Origin: Aedes albopictus
Taxonomy: Eukaryota > Arthropoda > Insecta > Diptera > Culicidae
Assembly: GCF_035046485.1 (NCBI RefSeq)
Contig: NC_085137.1
Location: 480,556,252-480,620,251, forward strand
Direction of reading: 5' to 3'
Length of the DNA stretch: 64,000 nucleotides
The translations under genes and the position numbers were made by a program. How positions within the stretch are numbered: the stretch's first letter is position 1; each line of letters begins with the position of its first letter. Below, piece by piece: positions 1 through 10,630 of the stretch. The notes beneath the pieces are model-generated. The model did not search any database. It was not told the origin of the DNA and saw only the letters and a list, made by a program, of their open reading frames with translations.

Positions 1-935
1 GATGGTCTTTCGTGCTTGCTGTTCAACATTGCGTTAGAAGGTGTAATAAGGAGAGCGGGGATAAACACGAGTGGGACGATTTTCACGAAGTCCGTTCAGC
101 TGCTTGGTTTCGCCGATGATATTGATATTATTGCTCGTAAATTTGAGACGATGGCGGAAACGTACATGCGACTAAAGAGTGAAGCCAGGCGAATCGGATT
201 AGTCATTAATGTGTCGAAGACAAAGGACATGATGGCAAAGGGCTCCAGGGAGGAATCACCGCGCCCGCCACCCCGAATTCATATCGACGGTGATGAAATC
301 GAGGCGGTTGAAGAATTCGTGTACTTGGGCTCACTGGTGACCGACGACAACGACACCAGCAGAGAAATTCAGAGGCGCATTGTGGCAGGAAATCGTGCCT
401 ACTTTGGACTCCGCAGAACTCTACGATCGAATAAAGTTCGCCGTAACACGAAGTTAACCATCTACAAAACGTTGATTAGACCGGTCGTCCTCTATGGGCA
501 CGAAACATGGACGCTACGTGCAGAGGACCAACGCGCCCTTGGAGTTTTCGAACGGAAGGTGTTGCGTACCATCTACGGCGGAGTGCAGATGGAAGACGGG
601 ACTTGGAGAAGGCGAGTGAACCACGAGCTGCATCAACTGCTGGGAGAACCAACCATCGTCCATACCGCGAAAATCGGGAGGCTACGGTGGGCGGGTCACG
701 TCATCAGGATGTCGGATAGCAACCCGACTAAAATGGTTCTCGAGAGTCATCCGACCGGAACAAGAAGACGTGGAGCGCAGCGAGCTAGGTGGGTCGACCA
801 AGTGGAGGACGATCTGCGGACCCTACGCAGAGTGCGGAACTGGAGGCAAACAGCCATGGACCGAGTGGAATGGAGGCGGCTACTATGTACAGCAGAGGCC
901 ACCCCGGCCTTAGCCTGACCGGTAAGGTAAGTAAT
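1..935 (+). mobile_element. RTE-type non-LTR retrotransposon (family B), 3' part of ORF2
   Basis: The reading frame is open from base 1 to the TGA at 916-918, about 305 codons, and continues upstream of the window. It encodes the end of a reverse transcriptase. Seen directly are the RT lead-in DGLSCLLFNIALEG, the catalytic FADD box (FADDIDIIA), then VINVSKTK, VEEFVYLGSLVT, the thumb-like KLTIYKTLIRPVVLYGHETW and the C-terminal RLRWAGHVIRMSD and GTRRRGAQRARW blocks. That C-terminal order is typical of RTE-clade elements such as Aedes JAM1 (family knowledge). The short GTAAGGTAAGTAA run right after the stop may be the element's tandem-repeat 3' terminus (inference). No frameshift or internal stop occurs in this segment, unlike the other family B copy at 60-64 kb. 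Without the upstream part it cannot be called active. Confidence 0.9.
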
Positions 936-1524
936 ATTGAGAATGGCTAGATAGCACTATTCATTGGTTCTCTGTGCAATTTCGAAGGCTCCGGTTATAA
1001 CAGTTATCTATGCTCGCTCATGCTTATGCTCTCTGGTCAATAAAACTCAACATCCCAAAAAACGCCTTTTGGTTTGGCTTAGCAGCATGAAAATCTAGTC
1101 GTAGTCTAGTCTACACATACACAGTCATTCATTGAAAGAATCCTGGAAAATAATAGAATCGACTATGTACTTCTACCATTTTTCTTATCATTATAAATGT
1201 TTGCAAGGCATCAGAGATGTAATACAAGTATTGAAGCGGCCAGGCCTACTGTGCAGCGTTATTGAATACAATTAAACAAAGCTATGAAACGGCGACATCT
1301 CGTCAGCCGCTCCGTATCCTGTCGTAAACGTGAAGCAACAACGTTGGGAGTGACGTTGCTAAGAAAGTTAACGCCACTCCTTTGGAGCTCCTCTTCCCGG
1401 GATGGGACAAAAGTATAAACGTGTTTCTTAGCCCTCACGGGAAAAAATCCGCTGCTTGGAACCGGCAAAATGAGTCGTGATTTCGCGTAAAATGTGTGTT
1501 TTCATGTTATAAATATACACCACA
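936..1524. other. Gene-free stretch, nothing recognised
   Basis: Low-complexity to unique sequence between the RTE 3' end and the 125-bp tandem repeats. Short ORFs on both strands show no family features. No RNA gene or repeat boundary was seen. Confidence 0.4.
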
Positions 1525-2065
1525 AAAAAAGGTCATAATATCATGACTCATGTTGCCGTAACGTCACCTTGGCGTTACGTTTTTAATATTTATTGACAAA
1601 AATTTGTAAGTTAAGTCATGATATCATGCCCATGAATACCAGAACTATTAACTAGATTCATAAAACCAGAAGCAGTATTCATGGAACTAGTAGTTGTCAT
1701 TTATGGTTCCAGTTTTATTAGCGAAATTTTTTAAGTCGGTTCATATTATCATGAAGTACGTACTCAAACTATGAACTAAATTTATGAAAGCTTGAGCATT
1801 ACTCATGGTGCAAGTATTTGTCATTTATGGTACTGGATCGATTTGCGAAAAATGGTAGTACTGGTCATGTTATCATAAAGCATGTTCTAAATTTATTACC
1901 TAATGTTATAAAAACATAAGCAGTATGCATGATTCTAGTATTTGTAATTTATACTATCGGATTAATTGGTGTAAAGTGGCATTTAGGGTCATGTTATCGT
2001 GAAGCAGGCACTCTGAAATCATGAACAAGGTTCCTGAATATTGAAGTAATTTTTATTATTCTGGT
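1525..2065. repeat. About 125-bp degenerate tandem repeats with palindromic TCATGATATCATGA cores
   Basis: A core resembling GGTCATGTTATCATGAAGC recurs at about 1530, 1613, 1737, 1862 and 1987. The last three intervals are each close to 125 bp. Between cores a second conserved block, roughly CATGGTACTAGTATTTGTCATTTATGG, recurs at about 1678, 1800 and 1925. The core is close to a perfect palindrome. Related cores reappear at 2955-3075, beyond the minus-strand gene. Confidence 0.6.
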
Positions 2066-2077
2066 ATTTGTCAATAT

Positions 2078-2083
2078 TTATTC
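2078..2083 (-). promoter_or_regulatory. Polyadenylation signal AATAAA for the minus-strand gene
   Basis: TTTATT on the + strand reads AATAAA on the minus strand, 17 bases past the stop codon at 2101-2103. It fits a compact 3' UTR for the gene ending at 2101. Confidence 0.45.
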
Positions 2084-2100
2084 ATCATTGTGCCTTCAAC

Positions 2101-2693
2101 CTACTCAATAGCCCGCAGTAAATCGCGGGTGCTTTTGGGTAGATCTACCGCTGGGATTTTGAACAGATAAGCCTGCAAGAACATCCAGAGGGGCTTGCAG
2201 TCTGGTGCATACTGGAGATTCAAAACATACATCACTTGCATGCAAATGCAAATGGCATGGAGGATGTGGTCTGCCTTGTACTCCGCTCCCCCGAAAATAA
2301 CAAGCACCGCTCCTTCTCCCCGCGATGCCCCAACCGAAACAATTTGCGGCTGCAAATTAAGGTTCTCGAATTTTTCCTTAAGGAAATCCAAGCGCGTGCT
2401 GATTTTATGTTCCATGTCGCTCGCCGTCTGCATAGAAAAGAAAAGATTTCTATTTAAAAAAATATATAATAAAATAAAGCAAGGCTTAATTGTATAAATT
2501 GTTAGTAGTAATAAAAACATTACGTGAGCTTGATTGTTCTGCTGCTGATGAAACTGGCCGGAGTTTTGTGCCGGAATATAGAGTTTTTTCACTTTCAACT
2601 TCTGGAATGTAGTGTAATAATTATATAGTTTACTACTATTTAAGTAAGAACAATTCACTACACTTTTTCGAAAACCAAAAAAAAAATCTCACC
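2101..2693 (-). CDS. Unrecognised three-exon gene, conserved-looking C-terminal domain
   Basis: I do not recognise the product. The best model on the minus strand has a last exon 2427-2101 (108 aa plus stop), a middle exon 2601-2524 (26 aa, Gln-rich) and an upstream exon ending at 2693. Each junction has consensus signals: a donor GTGAGA after 2693, acceptor CCAG before 2601, donor GTAATG after 2524, and acceptor TATGCAG before 2427. All joins are phase 0. The last exon starts TASDMEHK and has protein-like composition, with an amphipathic helix (DFLKEKFENL), a hydrophobic core (GAVLVIFGGAEY) and the C-terminal pattern YAPDCKPLWMFLQAYLF. Similar Y-x-P-x-C-x(3)-W-x-F-x-Q-x-Y tails occur in insect proteins associated with repeats (recollection, not tested). 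The first exon would carry several Cys residues (CHFCQGAFCERQC), but it overlaps a repeat, so its start is unsure. It may be a gene fragment. Confidence 0.5.
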
Positions 2694-2754
2694 GGAAAAC
2701 ACTGCCGCTCACAAAAGGCGCCTTGACAGAAGTGACAAAAATGGCGTAGGTGAT

Positions 2755-3085
2755 TCTGCGCGAGGGTTTGCGTAACGCTTAGTGCCCAAATTCGTTTGTT
2801 GTGATTCATGATTTTATGACTCTGCGTTATGTTTATACGACTCAGCGTCTGGTTGAGATGACTCAGCGTCATAGTTTTATGACTCAGAGCCATGCTACCA
2901 TGACTATGCTTTATGGTATTCTATTTATGAAAACGAGCTTAATTTTTTCATAACGCTTTTGACGGCCCTGGCTTTTGTTGATGGAATCAGTTGTTATTTT
3001 TCATGATAATCGTTTTTAACGTCACGATATCATGACTTGTAGTTACAATATCATGAAGCGACAAGTTTTATGATTTCATAACATT
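2755..3085. repeat. Short imperfect repeats of ATGACTCAGCGTC and palindromic ATATCATGA cores
   Basis: GACTC(A/T)(G)CG(T/C) modules recur at about 2818, 2838, 2858 and 2880, followed by ATGATAATCG, CACGATATCATGAC and ACAATATCATGAAG. The palindromic core matches the tandem repeats at 1525-2065. The minus-strand gene therefore lies between two blocks of one repeat family. Confidence 0.45.
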
Positions 3086-3099
3086 TTAGTCATGGATCC

Positions 3100-3262
3100 G
3101 GCAACGATTTTTTTCCCGTAGGCTAGTTTATCTCAGGGCCCACGCTTTGCTTCCCTTATGAAGGAAGAACTAATATTTTGTGAGTTTGTCGGGAGTGGGA
3201 TTCGATCCCAGGTCTTCAGCGTGGTAGTTACGTGGTTTAACCATCACACTAGGTCCGCTCCA
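3100..3262 (-). mobile_element. tRNA-derived SINE (type 2), diverged copy
   Basis: On the minus strand it begins GGAGCGGACCTAGTGTGATGG (A-box-like), has a B-box-like GGGATCGAATCCCACTCC and continues into the type 2 body ending near AACTAGCCTACGGG. It is clearly related to copies at 9925, 11482 and 54904 but carries small indels. Confidence 0.75.
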
Positions 3263-3773
3263 CTATGTAAAAACATTTTTTTAGAACATTTTTTCATGGA
3301 AAATTGATGAAATGTAGCAGCTCATGACGTTTTAAAAACTTTATTATAAAAAACAGAATAATGAAATTCTATTTTAAAGGTAATGAAATTCCTTATAGTT
3401 AATTCAATAAACAATGCGTATGTATAGTTCCTAAAACAGTCTACTCATGGATAAAAATATAATATCAACTATAACGATCTTGAATTCTACACTTTCATCT
3501 TAAAACAAATAGGATCACCTCCATCTGTTCAGCGGGGTGCTCCAATTTCATCCTATTGAAATCGAAACACAGGAACTCTGTATGTTTTGTTTCTTTTTTT
3601 GTAATTTTATTCGCTCTATTTTCGAATGTAATGAAATGTGGGAGTGTAAGATTGCTAATGGTATAGTGACCTGAAGTGTTTGAAACCTCGTTTAAAAAGA
3701 CAAAAAAAAGCTGGAAGTTTTACAGAAAGATAACTAGTCATCGATTAACGAAAAAGTTTGAACGCAAACAGTC
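3263..3773. other. AT-rich gene-free stretch
   Basis: No coding signal, RNA gene or clear terminal repeats were recognised. Poly-T and poly-A runs occur near 3590 and 3700, the latter next to the SINE tail. Confidence 0.4.
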
Positions 3774-4040
3774 TTCTTCTTTTTCTTTCTTTTATGGCTC
3801 TACGTCCCCACAGGGACTTGGCCTGCCTCGCTTCAACTTAGTGTTCTTTGAGCATTTCCACAGTTATTAATTGAAGGGCTTCCTTTGCCTGCCATTGCAT
3901 GAATTTGTATAATGTGAGGCAAGTACAATGATACACTATGCCCAGGGAGTCGAGAAAATTTTCCCGACTGGAACGGGAATCGAACCCGCCGTCTCCGGAT
4001 TGGCGATCCATAGCCTTAACCACTAGGCTAACTGGAGACC
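3774..4040 (-). mobile_element. Feilai-like tRNA-derived SINE (type 1)
   Basis: Read on the minus strand it starts GGTCTCCAGTTAGCCTAGTGG (A box TAGCCTAGTGG) and has the B box GGTTCGATTCCC. It ends in an A/G-rich tail (AAAAGAAAGAAAAAGAAG). The body TTAATAACTGTGGAAATGCTC and the 3' motif GTCCCTGTGGGGACGTAGAG are shared with the copy at 8193-8455 and, more distantly, with 35089-35368. The name Feilai comes from the known Aedes family and was not checked by alignment. Confidence 0.8.
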
Positions 4041-4742
4041 CCACGCAAACAGTAGAAGCCTGAAAATTAAAATGTTTCTTGACCTTCGAGCAATTCTTTA
4101 AAACCCCCAAAACATTGCACCCAATGCTCTCAAATTGCTGTACCAATTTTATTCGGATCGTTCCATTGAACTGCAATTGCATTATGGTTCGTGCATATTA
4201 TTGCCCATTTCATCACCCAACCCCAAATTATTACCCAATCAAACATACAAACCAAAACACGTGTTTGTGGCCATGCCATTACGTTGCGCACCTGAAAACC
4301 CCGATCAGCTGTTGAGATTGTGAGTTACCTCTATGGGTAGATCTTGTTCTTTTCTCGTCCCCAGTGGAGGGGATAACCACTTCACCACCCAAGCACGACC
4401 CAACAACTCTTTCACGTTTGGCAAGTATTTGCGGCCAGTGGGTGATGCGCCAGAGAAGAACCCCAGAGCAGCCGGAGTCAAGCCCACAACGACGACGATC
4501 GACCGGGCCGGGGCCAATTGCAATTTTTCCTGTCTAATTTTCGCTTTTGCTCTATTCACGACGATCACGACGACGATCGACGACGACGCATAGCATACGA
4601 ACGGTCGCCCCTTGCAGCAAGACAAGGCCCGCGCCAATAGGTTGCGATCTGCATGGTGTGGTGACTAGACGGGCAGGTAACTTGCTGGCGGAAAACGCTA
4701 GCTTCAGAGCGGTAGTTGAGTTTCGATCGTCACCGCGTCAAG
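4041..4742 (+). promoter_or_regulatory. Upstream region and presumed 5' UTR of CRAL-TRIO gene 1
   Basis: From about 4300 base composition becomes markedly more GC-rich, with CGACGATCGACGACGACG-like repeats at 4561-4590 and GC-rich sequence running into the start codon. This fits a promoter and leader. I do not see a confident TATA box or initiator. ORFs of about 60-110 codons in both directions show no family features and are read as chance. Confidence 0.4.
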
Positions 4743-5459
4743 ATGACAGTGTCCTACGGTGTGGAAAAATGTCCGAAGCAGTTCGACGAGTATCGGTGCA
4801 CCCTATCGGAGGAGTACCTGCAGATGGCTAAGGAGCAGCTCCGCGAAGATGACACCCTGAGGGAGCAAGCTCTGGAGGCGATGCGAACCTGGATTGCGAA
4901 GCATCCCTACATCCGGAGGTGTCGTACGGATTCGCTGTTCTTGCTACGGTTCTTGCGTCAGCGCAAGTTCTCGATCCCATTGGCGTGCGAAACACTGGAG
5001 CGGTACCTAGCCATGCGACAGACGTTCCCGCATTGGTTCCAGAATTTGAACCCAGAGCAGGAGGATATGCGAGACCTGGCGGCTGATGGTGTCTTCCAGG
5101 CGCTAGGATTCGACGACAAAGGACGCATCGTCATCCTGATCAAGTCTCGGAACTTCAACGTAGAAAAGTACACGCTTTTGCATCTGATTCGCTATCTGCA
5201 CATGTACATGGAAATCCTGTCCTGTGACGAGCGCATCCAGGTCGCTGGAATCGTACTGATTGTAGACTGCTTCGAGACAACTATGATGCACTTTACCCTA
5301 TTCAATCTAAGTGACATGAAGAACATGATGCCGTACATCAACCATCTGCTGCCCGTGCGTTGCAAGGAGATCCACGTGCTGCGGCTGCCCAAGATGAGCG
5401 TAACGCTGGTGGACATTTTATTCACATTCGTTAGCGCCAAGATCAAGCATCGATTTTTC
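4743..5459 (+). CDS. CRAL-TRIO lipid-binding protein, gene 1, exon 1 (residues 1-239)
   Basis: This encodes a cytosolic CRAL-TRIO (Sec14-like) protein of the alpha-tocopherol transfer protein / clavesin-like group, which bind small lipophilic ligands such as retinoids or tocopherol. The ligand here is unknown. The start is the ATG at 4743 (MTVSYGVEKC). The frame opens earlier only through non-ATG codons. The N-terminal helical CRAL-TRIO-N region covers roughly residues 40-95, with RTDSLFLLRFLRQRKFS at 61-77. The lipid-binding fold follows (GFDDKGRIVILIKSRNF, about 122-138; IVLIVDCFETT, about 170-180). The typical P-x-R-x-K-x-I-H segment is at 204-211. The exon ends at 5459 before GTGAGT, in phase 0. 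With exon 2 at 28099-28377 the protein is 331 aa, normal for the family. It is a tandem paralogue of the gene at 57903-58942. Confidence 0.93.
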
Positions 5460-6059
5460 GTGAGTATCTTCAACCCCTCTCTACGGTGTTTTTGGCATTA
5501 ATTTGCATTTGAAAGTGTGTCACAGAAGGATGTTTTCTATTCAGTGAGATGAAGACGACGAGATCGGTAGAGGTGATTAATTCCGTTTGGTTGTGAAAGA
5601 TGGTTCGTTTGCTGAAAATAGGCGGTTTTTACGAGTTTTATGGACAAATGTTGCATCTTGTTTAGTGGACAGCAGACAGAAGATCGGTTACATCAGGAGG
5701 ATTGGATTATGATCAGCGTGTGTTGGGGCTCGATGATGAAACAATCAGACAGTGCCATTCCGAAGTTGTTCGTACAGTGTGATCAAGTGTGGCATTTGAT
5801 GTGTAATCGTAAATGCGGGACATTATTGCAAGTTTATTCTGCATCGAATAAAGCAAATGCATGCAATAAACAAACAAGTTCAATTAGAGCCGGTTATCCA
5901 CATCTTGTTATTCGACGAATAATCGAAGCTCTGTTCACTTGTACTTATTATATATATATGATGTCTCAGTGAGTTTTGTATAAGCACAGTGCTTTTTACT
6001 GATGAAATGAACTTTGCCCGTGTAGGCAAACCAGCAAACATTAAATTTTGAAATTGTTT

Positions 6060-6180
6060 TAACCCTTCAGCGCGCGCGCTGTTGTAAAAAGTACAACACT
6101 AACAAAAACCTCGCTTTTCGTATACAGCGCGAGCGCAGTGCAGTTTCGGATGCTTGATGGCGCGCGTCCTGGAAGGTTAA
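6060..6180 (-). mobile_element. Short MITE flanked by TTAA, GCGCGC-rich ends
   Basis: It is bounded by TTAA at 6060-6063 and 6177-6180. The ends are imperfect inverted repeats (CCCTTCAGCGCGCGCGC against GCGCGCGTCCTGGAAGG). It contains a perfect small hairpin, GTTGTA-AAAAG-TACAAC. A related copy in the opposite orientation lies at 29277-29400. TTAA duplication is typical of piggyBac-like or Kolobok-like mobilisation (family knowledge; class not proven). Confidence 0.7.
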
Positions 6181-6343
6181 AAACAAACGTTGTGTGAGAA
6201 ACTAAAAGTCTAAAAATAATTATTGATATTATAATATCATACAATTGCTTCTAGTGCACAGGTGTCAAACATGTTCATACTATGAATGGGGCAGCGTCTC
6301 AAATTTTTACTGTATGAGAGATTTTGAAAGCTTTTTTCCGAAA

Positions 6344-7641
6344 GGTACCGTCAAACGGGGTTACTTGCAACAGCGGTGTAACTTGCAACACGATGACATA
6401 CACTAAATGTGAAGCATTTTCTAATAATAATGAAAACTAGTATGCCCTTCTATTTCGGTTATAGAGATTATGTGTATCAAAGATCGATTTAGCATAAAAA
6501 TTAGCTTTGTTTCTTTGTTTATGGTTAAGCTACACTGTTAAAACGGATTGCTCATTTTATGCCATAAAAACAAGTATGAAAATCGTGCTTGACCTCTCCC
6601 TTATGGTAAGTGCGATAAGTCTGATGACCTTGCTTGCAGTTAGGGTACCTAATAGTAAGCTTAGCTAAACGATAAAAGTTTGATAAATTTGTCGACTAAG
6701 TAATGCAAAAAATCATTATTATATTCGACAACCACTATGGGCTAACTTGCAACAATTTGACGAAACCTTCTATTATTTATCTTCATTTCACGATATATTT
6801 GACAGAAATAACCAAAATGGATCATTTATTGATTACGTAACGCGTTCATTTTCAAATGACAATTCATTTTTTATATTTTTGCTTGAAGGTCACGTGTTAC
6901 ATTGTTAGAAATTACCACATTTTGAAGTTTCATTCATGTTTCAACATGTGTTTAGTTTATGAACGCTGTAAAGCAATCATTAACATTAATTCTGAACATA
7001 AATGGAGTAACTTATTTCAGTTTAATACCCAAATTAGCGAGTTTGACATTTACAAAGTAGAATAGGTGTGTTTCAATCATGTTAATTTAGCTGAAATTGC
7101 CAAACACCACTTCAAACTGAAAGCTACTTGAAGATGACTCACTCTACCTTTTCAAGAAATGACAATAATCATTGTTGACATTTTGTAATGAGTGCTAAGT
7201 CACGAGAACCATATATATTTTGTATTTGAGGGACGTGAGACCTGTTGTACTCTCGCTTGCAATAACTATCAATCCTTTCATTAAAAATTATATGTCAATT
7301 GGTTAGTGTACATCTTTTCATGGTATGTTTCATACATAACATTAAAAATTTACAATACGACTTAATACTAGAATGTTAGTGCTGTTTAATGATAGCTAAC
7401 TTAGCTTCATGTCCTATGTTGCAAGTTACCCCACAGATGGGGAAACTTGCAACAAGCATGTATTTCGCACCTCCTGATTAGGTGGCAATGGCAACGTATT
7501 TTGGTAAACCATGTTCTGCATAGTATTCTACTCGGGGTAATTAGCGTACACGATGCTTCACAGGATGTTTCAAATGTTTAGATTTTCAATAATATTGCTT
7601 CAAAGTCGAAAAGTGTTGCAAGTTACCCCATTTGACGGTAC
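6344..7641. mobile_element. 1.3-kb TIR element, GTACCGTCAAACGGGG ends
   Basis: The left end GTACCGTCAAACGGGGTTAC (6345) and the right end GTTACCCCATTTGACGGTAC (7622-7641) are inverted repeats, extending into TTGCAACA/TGTTGCAA. Further internal copies of the CTTGCAAC motif occur at 6384, 6744 and 7446. There is no credible transposase ORF, so it is non-autonomous. Confidence 0.75.
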
Positions 7642-7876
7642 ATATGCTGTTATGCTGCTGCTTAGTAGAGAAAGGTATTTTTTTTCTAACTCACTGGGAA
7701 ATTCAATGGCAACAGTTTGTTACGTTGATATTTTAATTCTACCTAGATTTTAATATTTTGATAATATTGTATATGATGAAGATTTTTTTACCAAGGATGA
7801 AGAACGCCGACAATTCTCCGGAATATTACATTTTTAATCGCTAGTGAAAATATTGTTTCGATGTTTCATTTTTAAG

Positions 7877-8093
7877 TAGGGCCTTGTACCATTTGGGCAG
7901 GTGTACCTATTTTGGGCACTTGCCGCTAAAATTAAGTCAATTTAAAACCGATTGATTTGAATTTTTGTATAGAGTTAGTCTCGTACAGTATCTATCTCTA
8001 TACAAAAATACATATCAATCGCTTTAAAATTGGCTTAGTTATAGCTACAAGTGCCCAAAATAAGTACACCTGCCCAAATGATACAAGACCCTA
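7877..8093. mobile_element. Foldback MITE, TAGGGCCTTGTACC ends
   Basis: A long imperfect inverted repeat spans the whole unit. CATTTGGGCAGGTGTACCTA on the left mirrors TAAGTACACCTGCCCAAATG on the right, flanked by TA. A sister copy with nearly the same ends lies at 50872-51081. Confidence 0.8.
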
Positions 8094-8103
8094 TACCATA
8101 CAT

Positions 8104-8192
8104 AAGGAGTGTATCGGAAAATGTTCAGGATGCTCTACCTCGAAACTGAGTTGCTCTTTTCATTATGGGTTTTCTACGAGATCTTTAGAATA
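8104..8192 (+). mobile_element. Left-end fragment of the GTATCGGAAA TIR element
   Basis: GTGTATCGGAAAATGTTCAGGATGCTCTACCTCGAA matches the left end of the nested element at 45310. It is cut by the SINE at 8193-8455, and a diverged continuation is visible at 8461-8770 (TAGCGAATAAAA... AACGCCGACTTCAAAAAAA corresponds to 45548-45645). Confidence 0.55.
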
Positions 8193-8455
8193 TCTTCTTC
8201 TTCTTATTTATGGCTCTACGTCCCCACTTGGACTTGGCCTGCCTCGCTTCAACTTAGCGTTCTTTGGGCACTTCCACAGTTATTAATTGAAGGGCTTTCT
8301 TTGCCTGTCATTGCATGAAGCTGTATATTGTGAGGCAAGCACAATGATACACTATGCTCAGGGAGTCGAGAAAATTTCCCGACTGGAACGGGAATCGAAC
8401 CCGCCGTCTCCGGATTGGCGATCCATAGCCTTAATCACAAGGCTAACTGGAGACC
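8193..8455 (-). mobile_element. Feilai-like tRNA-derived SINE (type 1)
   Basis: Same structure as 3774-4040, from GGTCTCCAGTTAGCC at 8455 to the tail AAATAAGAAGAAGAAG at about 8193. The A box has a substitution (TAGCCTTGTGA). The B box GGTTCGATTCCC is intact. It interrupts an older TIR element whose two halves flank it. Confidence 0.82.
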
Positions 8456-8780
8456 CTAACTGGTGAATATAGTAAGTTAAACACGGCCTGAAGAGATTTG
8501 GAATATGTTTAGAATTAATGGAAATATGGTTGAATGAATGAACCTCACTAAAAAGAAATCTGCACAAAATGCAATTATGTAAAGAATTTTCAGTTTCAAT
8601 TTCCTCTAGCGAATAAAATGCATGTATACGGTAAAAATAATCCGGAAAATCTTATAAAATCAACATATTATTATTCAACGCCGACTTCAAAAAAATCTCA
8701 TTTTTCTCAAAAATCGGATTTTGATGAAATTTTCAAAACACCTGAAAAAATATGGAATTATAAGGCAAGATAGCCATATA

Positions 8781-9771
8781 GGGGAAGATGGCCACCCCGT
8801 GTTAAGTCATTAATTCACAACATAATCATATTTTATGGGTGGATGATAAACGATGAAACATGTTTATGATATGCGGTAAAGTTATAATAAATTTGAAAAA
8901 ATCCACTACAAATTTGAGTTTGAAGTTTGAGTGCTTGAAAACAGGATTTTCTTATGATAATCGGTCATCTCATTTTAAGGGTAAACAATGAAATATCATC
9001 GTTTATATACCAAATTTTATTTTTAATAGTACCAAAATTATTAAACCACGGAAATAAAATTCAAATATATAAAAATAACATACATACATTTATTTGTTCA
9101 ACATCATTAAGACAAGACATAATCAACAATAGTACGCCACAATACTCGGTTTGTGGCTGCCGCTCTCCATCCTCGGTCGCGCCCAATGCTCGCCAAGTCA
9201 CGCTCCACCTGGTCCGCCCATCGTGCTCTCTGCGCTCCACGCCTTCTTGTGCCAGCCGGATCCGTTGCAAACACCAGCTTTGCAGGGTTGTTGTCCGGCA
9301 TTCTTGCAACATGCCCTGCCCACCGTATCCTTCCGGCTTTGGCCACCTTCTGGATGCTGGGTTCGTCGTAAAGTGCAGCGAGCTCGTGGTTCATCCTTCT
9401 CCGCCACCACCGTTCTCCTGCACACCGCCGAAGATCGTTCTTAGCACGCGAATAAAATAAATAGATGAAATAATCATTTGGGGTAAGATGGCTACCCATG
9501 GTGGAAGTTAGCCCACCACATAAATCGAACTTGAAGCAGTCTCAAAACTTCTAATAAATTCCAAAGATTATGTCAAACTTTAGGAAACAAAATGTTAATA
9601 TCATCTGAAGCATATCAAAGATATATCAAAGAATGAGTATTGCTTAAGTATGATCACGAAGAAAATGTTTGTAAAAATCGAACCCTCTGTGAGAAAAGCC
9701 GAATCATTCGTTCGTAACGTATTTCGTTTACCTAGGAACAAACTAATTAGGCTTAGTGGCCGTCTTGCCCC
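8781..9771. mobile_element. About 1-kb TIR element, TATAGGGGAAGATGGCCAC ends, with inner RTE insertion
   Basis: GGGGAAGATGGCCAC at 8781 and GTGGCCGTCTTGCCCC ending at 9771 are inverted repeats flanked by TATA. Internal copies of the GGGGTAAGATGGC motif occur at 9480. The RTE fragment at 9083-9454 lies inside. No transposase ORF was recognised. Confidence 0.65.
9083..9454 (-). mobile_element. RTE family A, 5'-truncated 3' end
   Basis: The minus strand encodes the C-terminal tail of the RTE ORF2 (RRRMNHELAALYDEPSIQK, RIRWAGHVARMPDNNP, GTRRRGAQRARWADQVE), stopping at 9107-9109. It is followed by the family A 3' end ATGATGTTGAACAAATAAATG and ATGT repeats. It starts at the RAKNDLRR segment, so it is a typical short 5' truncation with a frame disruption at its 5' edge. 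It closely matches the 3' end of the copy at 55215-57040. Confidence 0.88.
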
Positions 9772-9924
9772 ATATAGTAAAAATTGCATATCAAAATACA
9801 CATTTTTATAATGACTTTATTTAGCATTAAAAGTGTAAAAATGTTTTTTTTTGTGTGAAAGTAGACATGACATGAAATAAAGCGGATAATTGTTGGAATA
9901 GACATATTTTCATTTAAGTTACTG

Positions 9925-10040
9925 TGGAGCGTACCTGGTGTGATGGTTAGAACACTTGACTATCACGCCGAGAACCTGGGATCGAATCCCACTCCCGACA
10001 AACTCGCAAAATGTGAGTTCCTGCTTCGGAAGGGAATTGG
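9925..10040 (+). mobile_element. tRNA-derived SINE (type 2), 3'-truncated
   Basis: The head GGAGCGTACCTGGTGTGATGG and the B-box-like GGGATCGAATCCCACTCC are intact. Similarity to the other copies ends soon after GAGTTCCTGCTTCGGAAGGG. Confidence 0.75.
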
Positions 10041-10230
10041 CCACATAATGTTCACATTAAGTTCAGTAAATTACGGAATGGCTCGCATCAAATGTCTAAA
10101 TGTGGTCTGGTCAATATCGTTGAAGATGTTCTTACTTTCGCAAAAATATGCTTTTTCCAATATAATTTATATGTTTACATCAATTTGTTTAATATCAAAC
10201 ATATTATAAGAATCGAAATAAAATCTACTT

Positions 10231-10449
10231 TGGCGATTACTTTTGGTCGCAGCCATAGATACGCGCGAGATAGTCGCCTGAGGCAACAGACCTGGTTTTC
10301 AAATTTTCCATCATAGTGTACTTTGATATTTTATGAAAAAAGTTCACCACGTGGCCGGGTGATGTGATGACTGCTGCGACTACACGTGGTATTTGCACCG
10401 CGATTGAATTTAGACCATCTTTCAAGACCTGGAAAAGTAGTCGCCATAA
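10231..10449. mobile_element. Candidate MITE, TGGCGATTACTTTT ends
   Basis: TTGGCGATTACTTTTGGTCGC on the left partly mirrors GGAAAAGTAGTCGCCA on the right. Inner inverted matches (GACCTGG...TTTTCCATC against GACCATC...GACCTGG) are weaker. Boundaries are approximate. Confidence 0.4.
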
Positions 10450-10488
10450 ATGTGTTTTTCATGCAACGCACAATATATTTCAAGCCTA

Positions 10489-10630
10489 AAGGTCCCATTA
10501 GACGTGGAAAATATTTGGCCAAACAAGCCCAACAAATGACCGACACAGCCCGAATCATAGCAACCTTGGATAAATGTTGGACTTCAATGGCAAATATTTG
10601 TCATAATGACAAACAGTCTAATGGCCCCTT
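10489..10630 (+). mobile_element. 142-bp MITE, AAGGTCCCATTAGAC ends
   Basis: The left end AAGGTCCCATTAGACGTGG mirrors GTCTAATGGCCCCTT on the right. An inverted copy of the same length lies at 33933-34074. The interior GGCCAAACAAGCCCAACAAATG matches that copy nearly base for base. Confidence 0.78.

Noticed and set aside
2195..2497. 100-codon + strand ORF
   Set aside because: It is the complement of the better supported minus-strand exon 2101-2427.
3960..4040. tRNA gene
   Set aside because: A- and B-box-like blocks are present, but the sequence does not close a normal acceptor stem and continues into a SINE body. The same applies at 8380-8455, 9925, 11482, 35089 and 54904.
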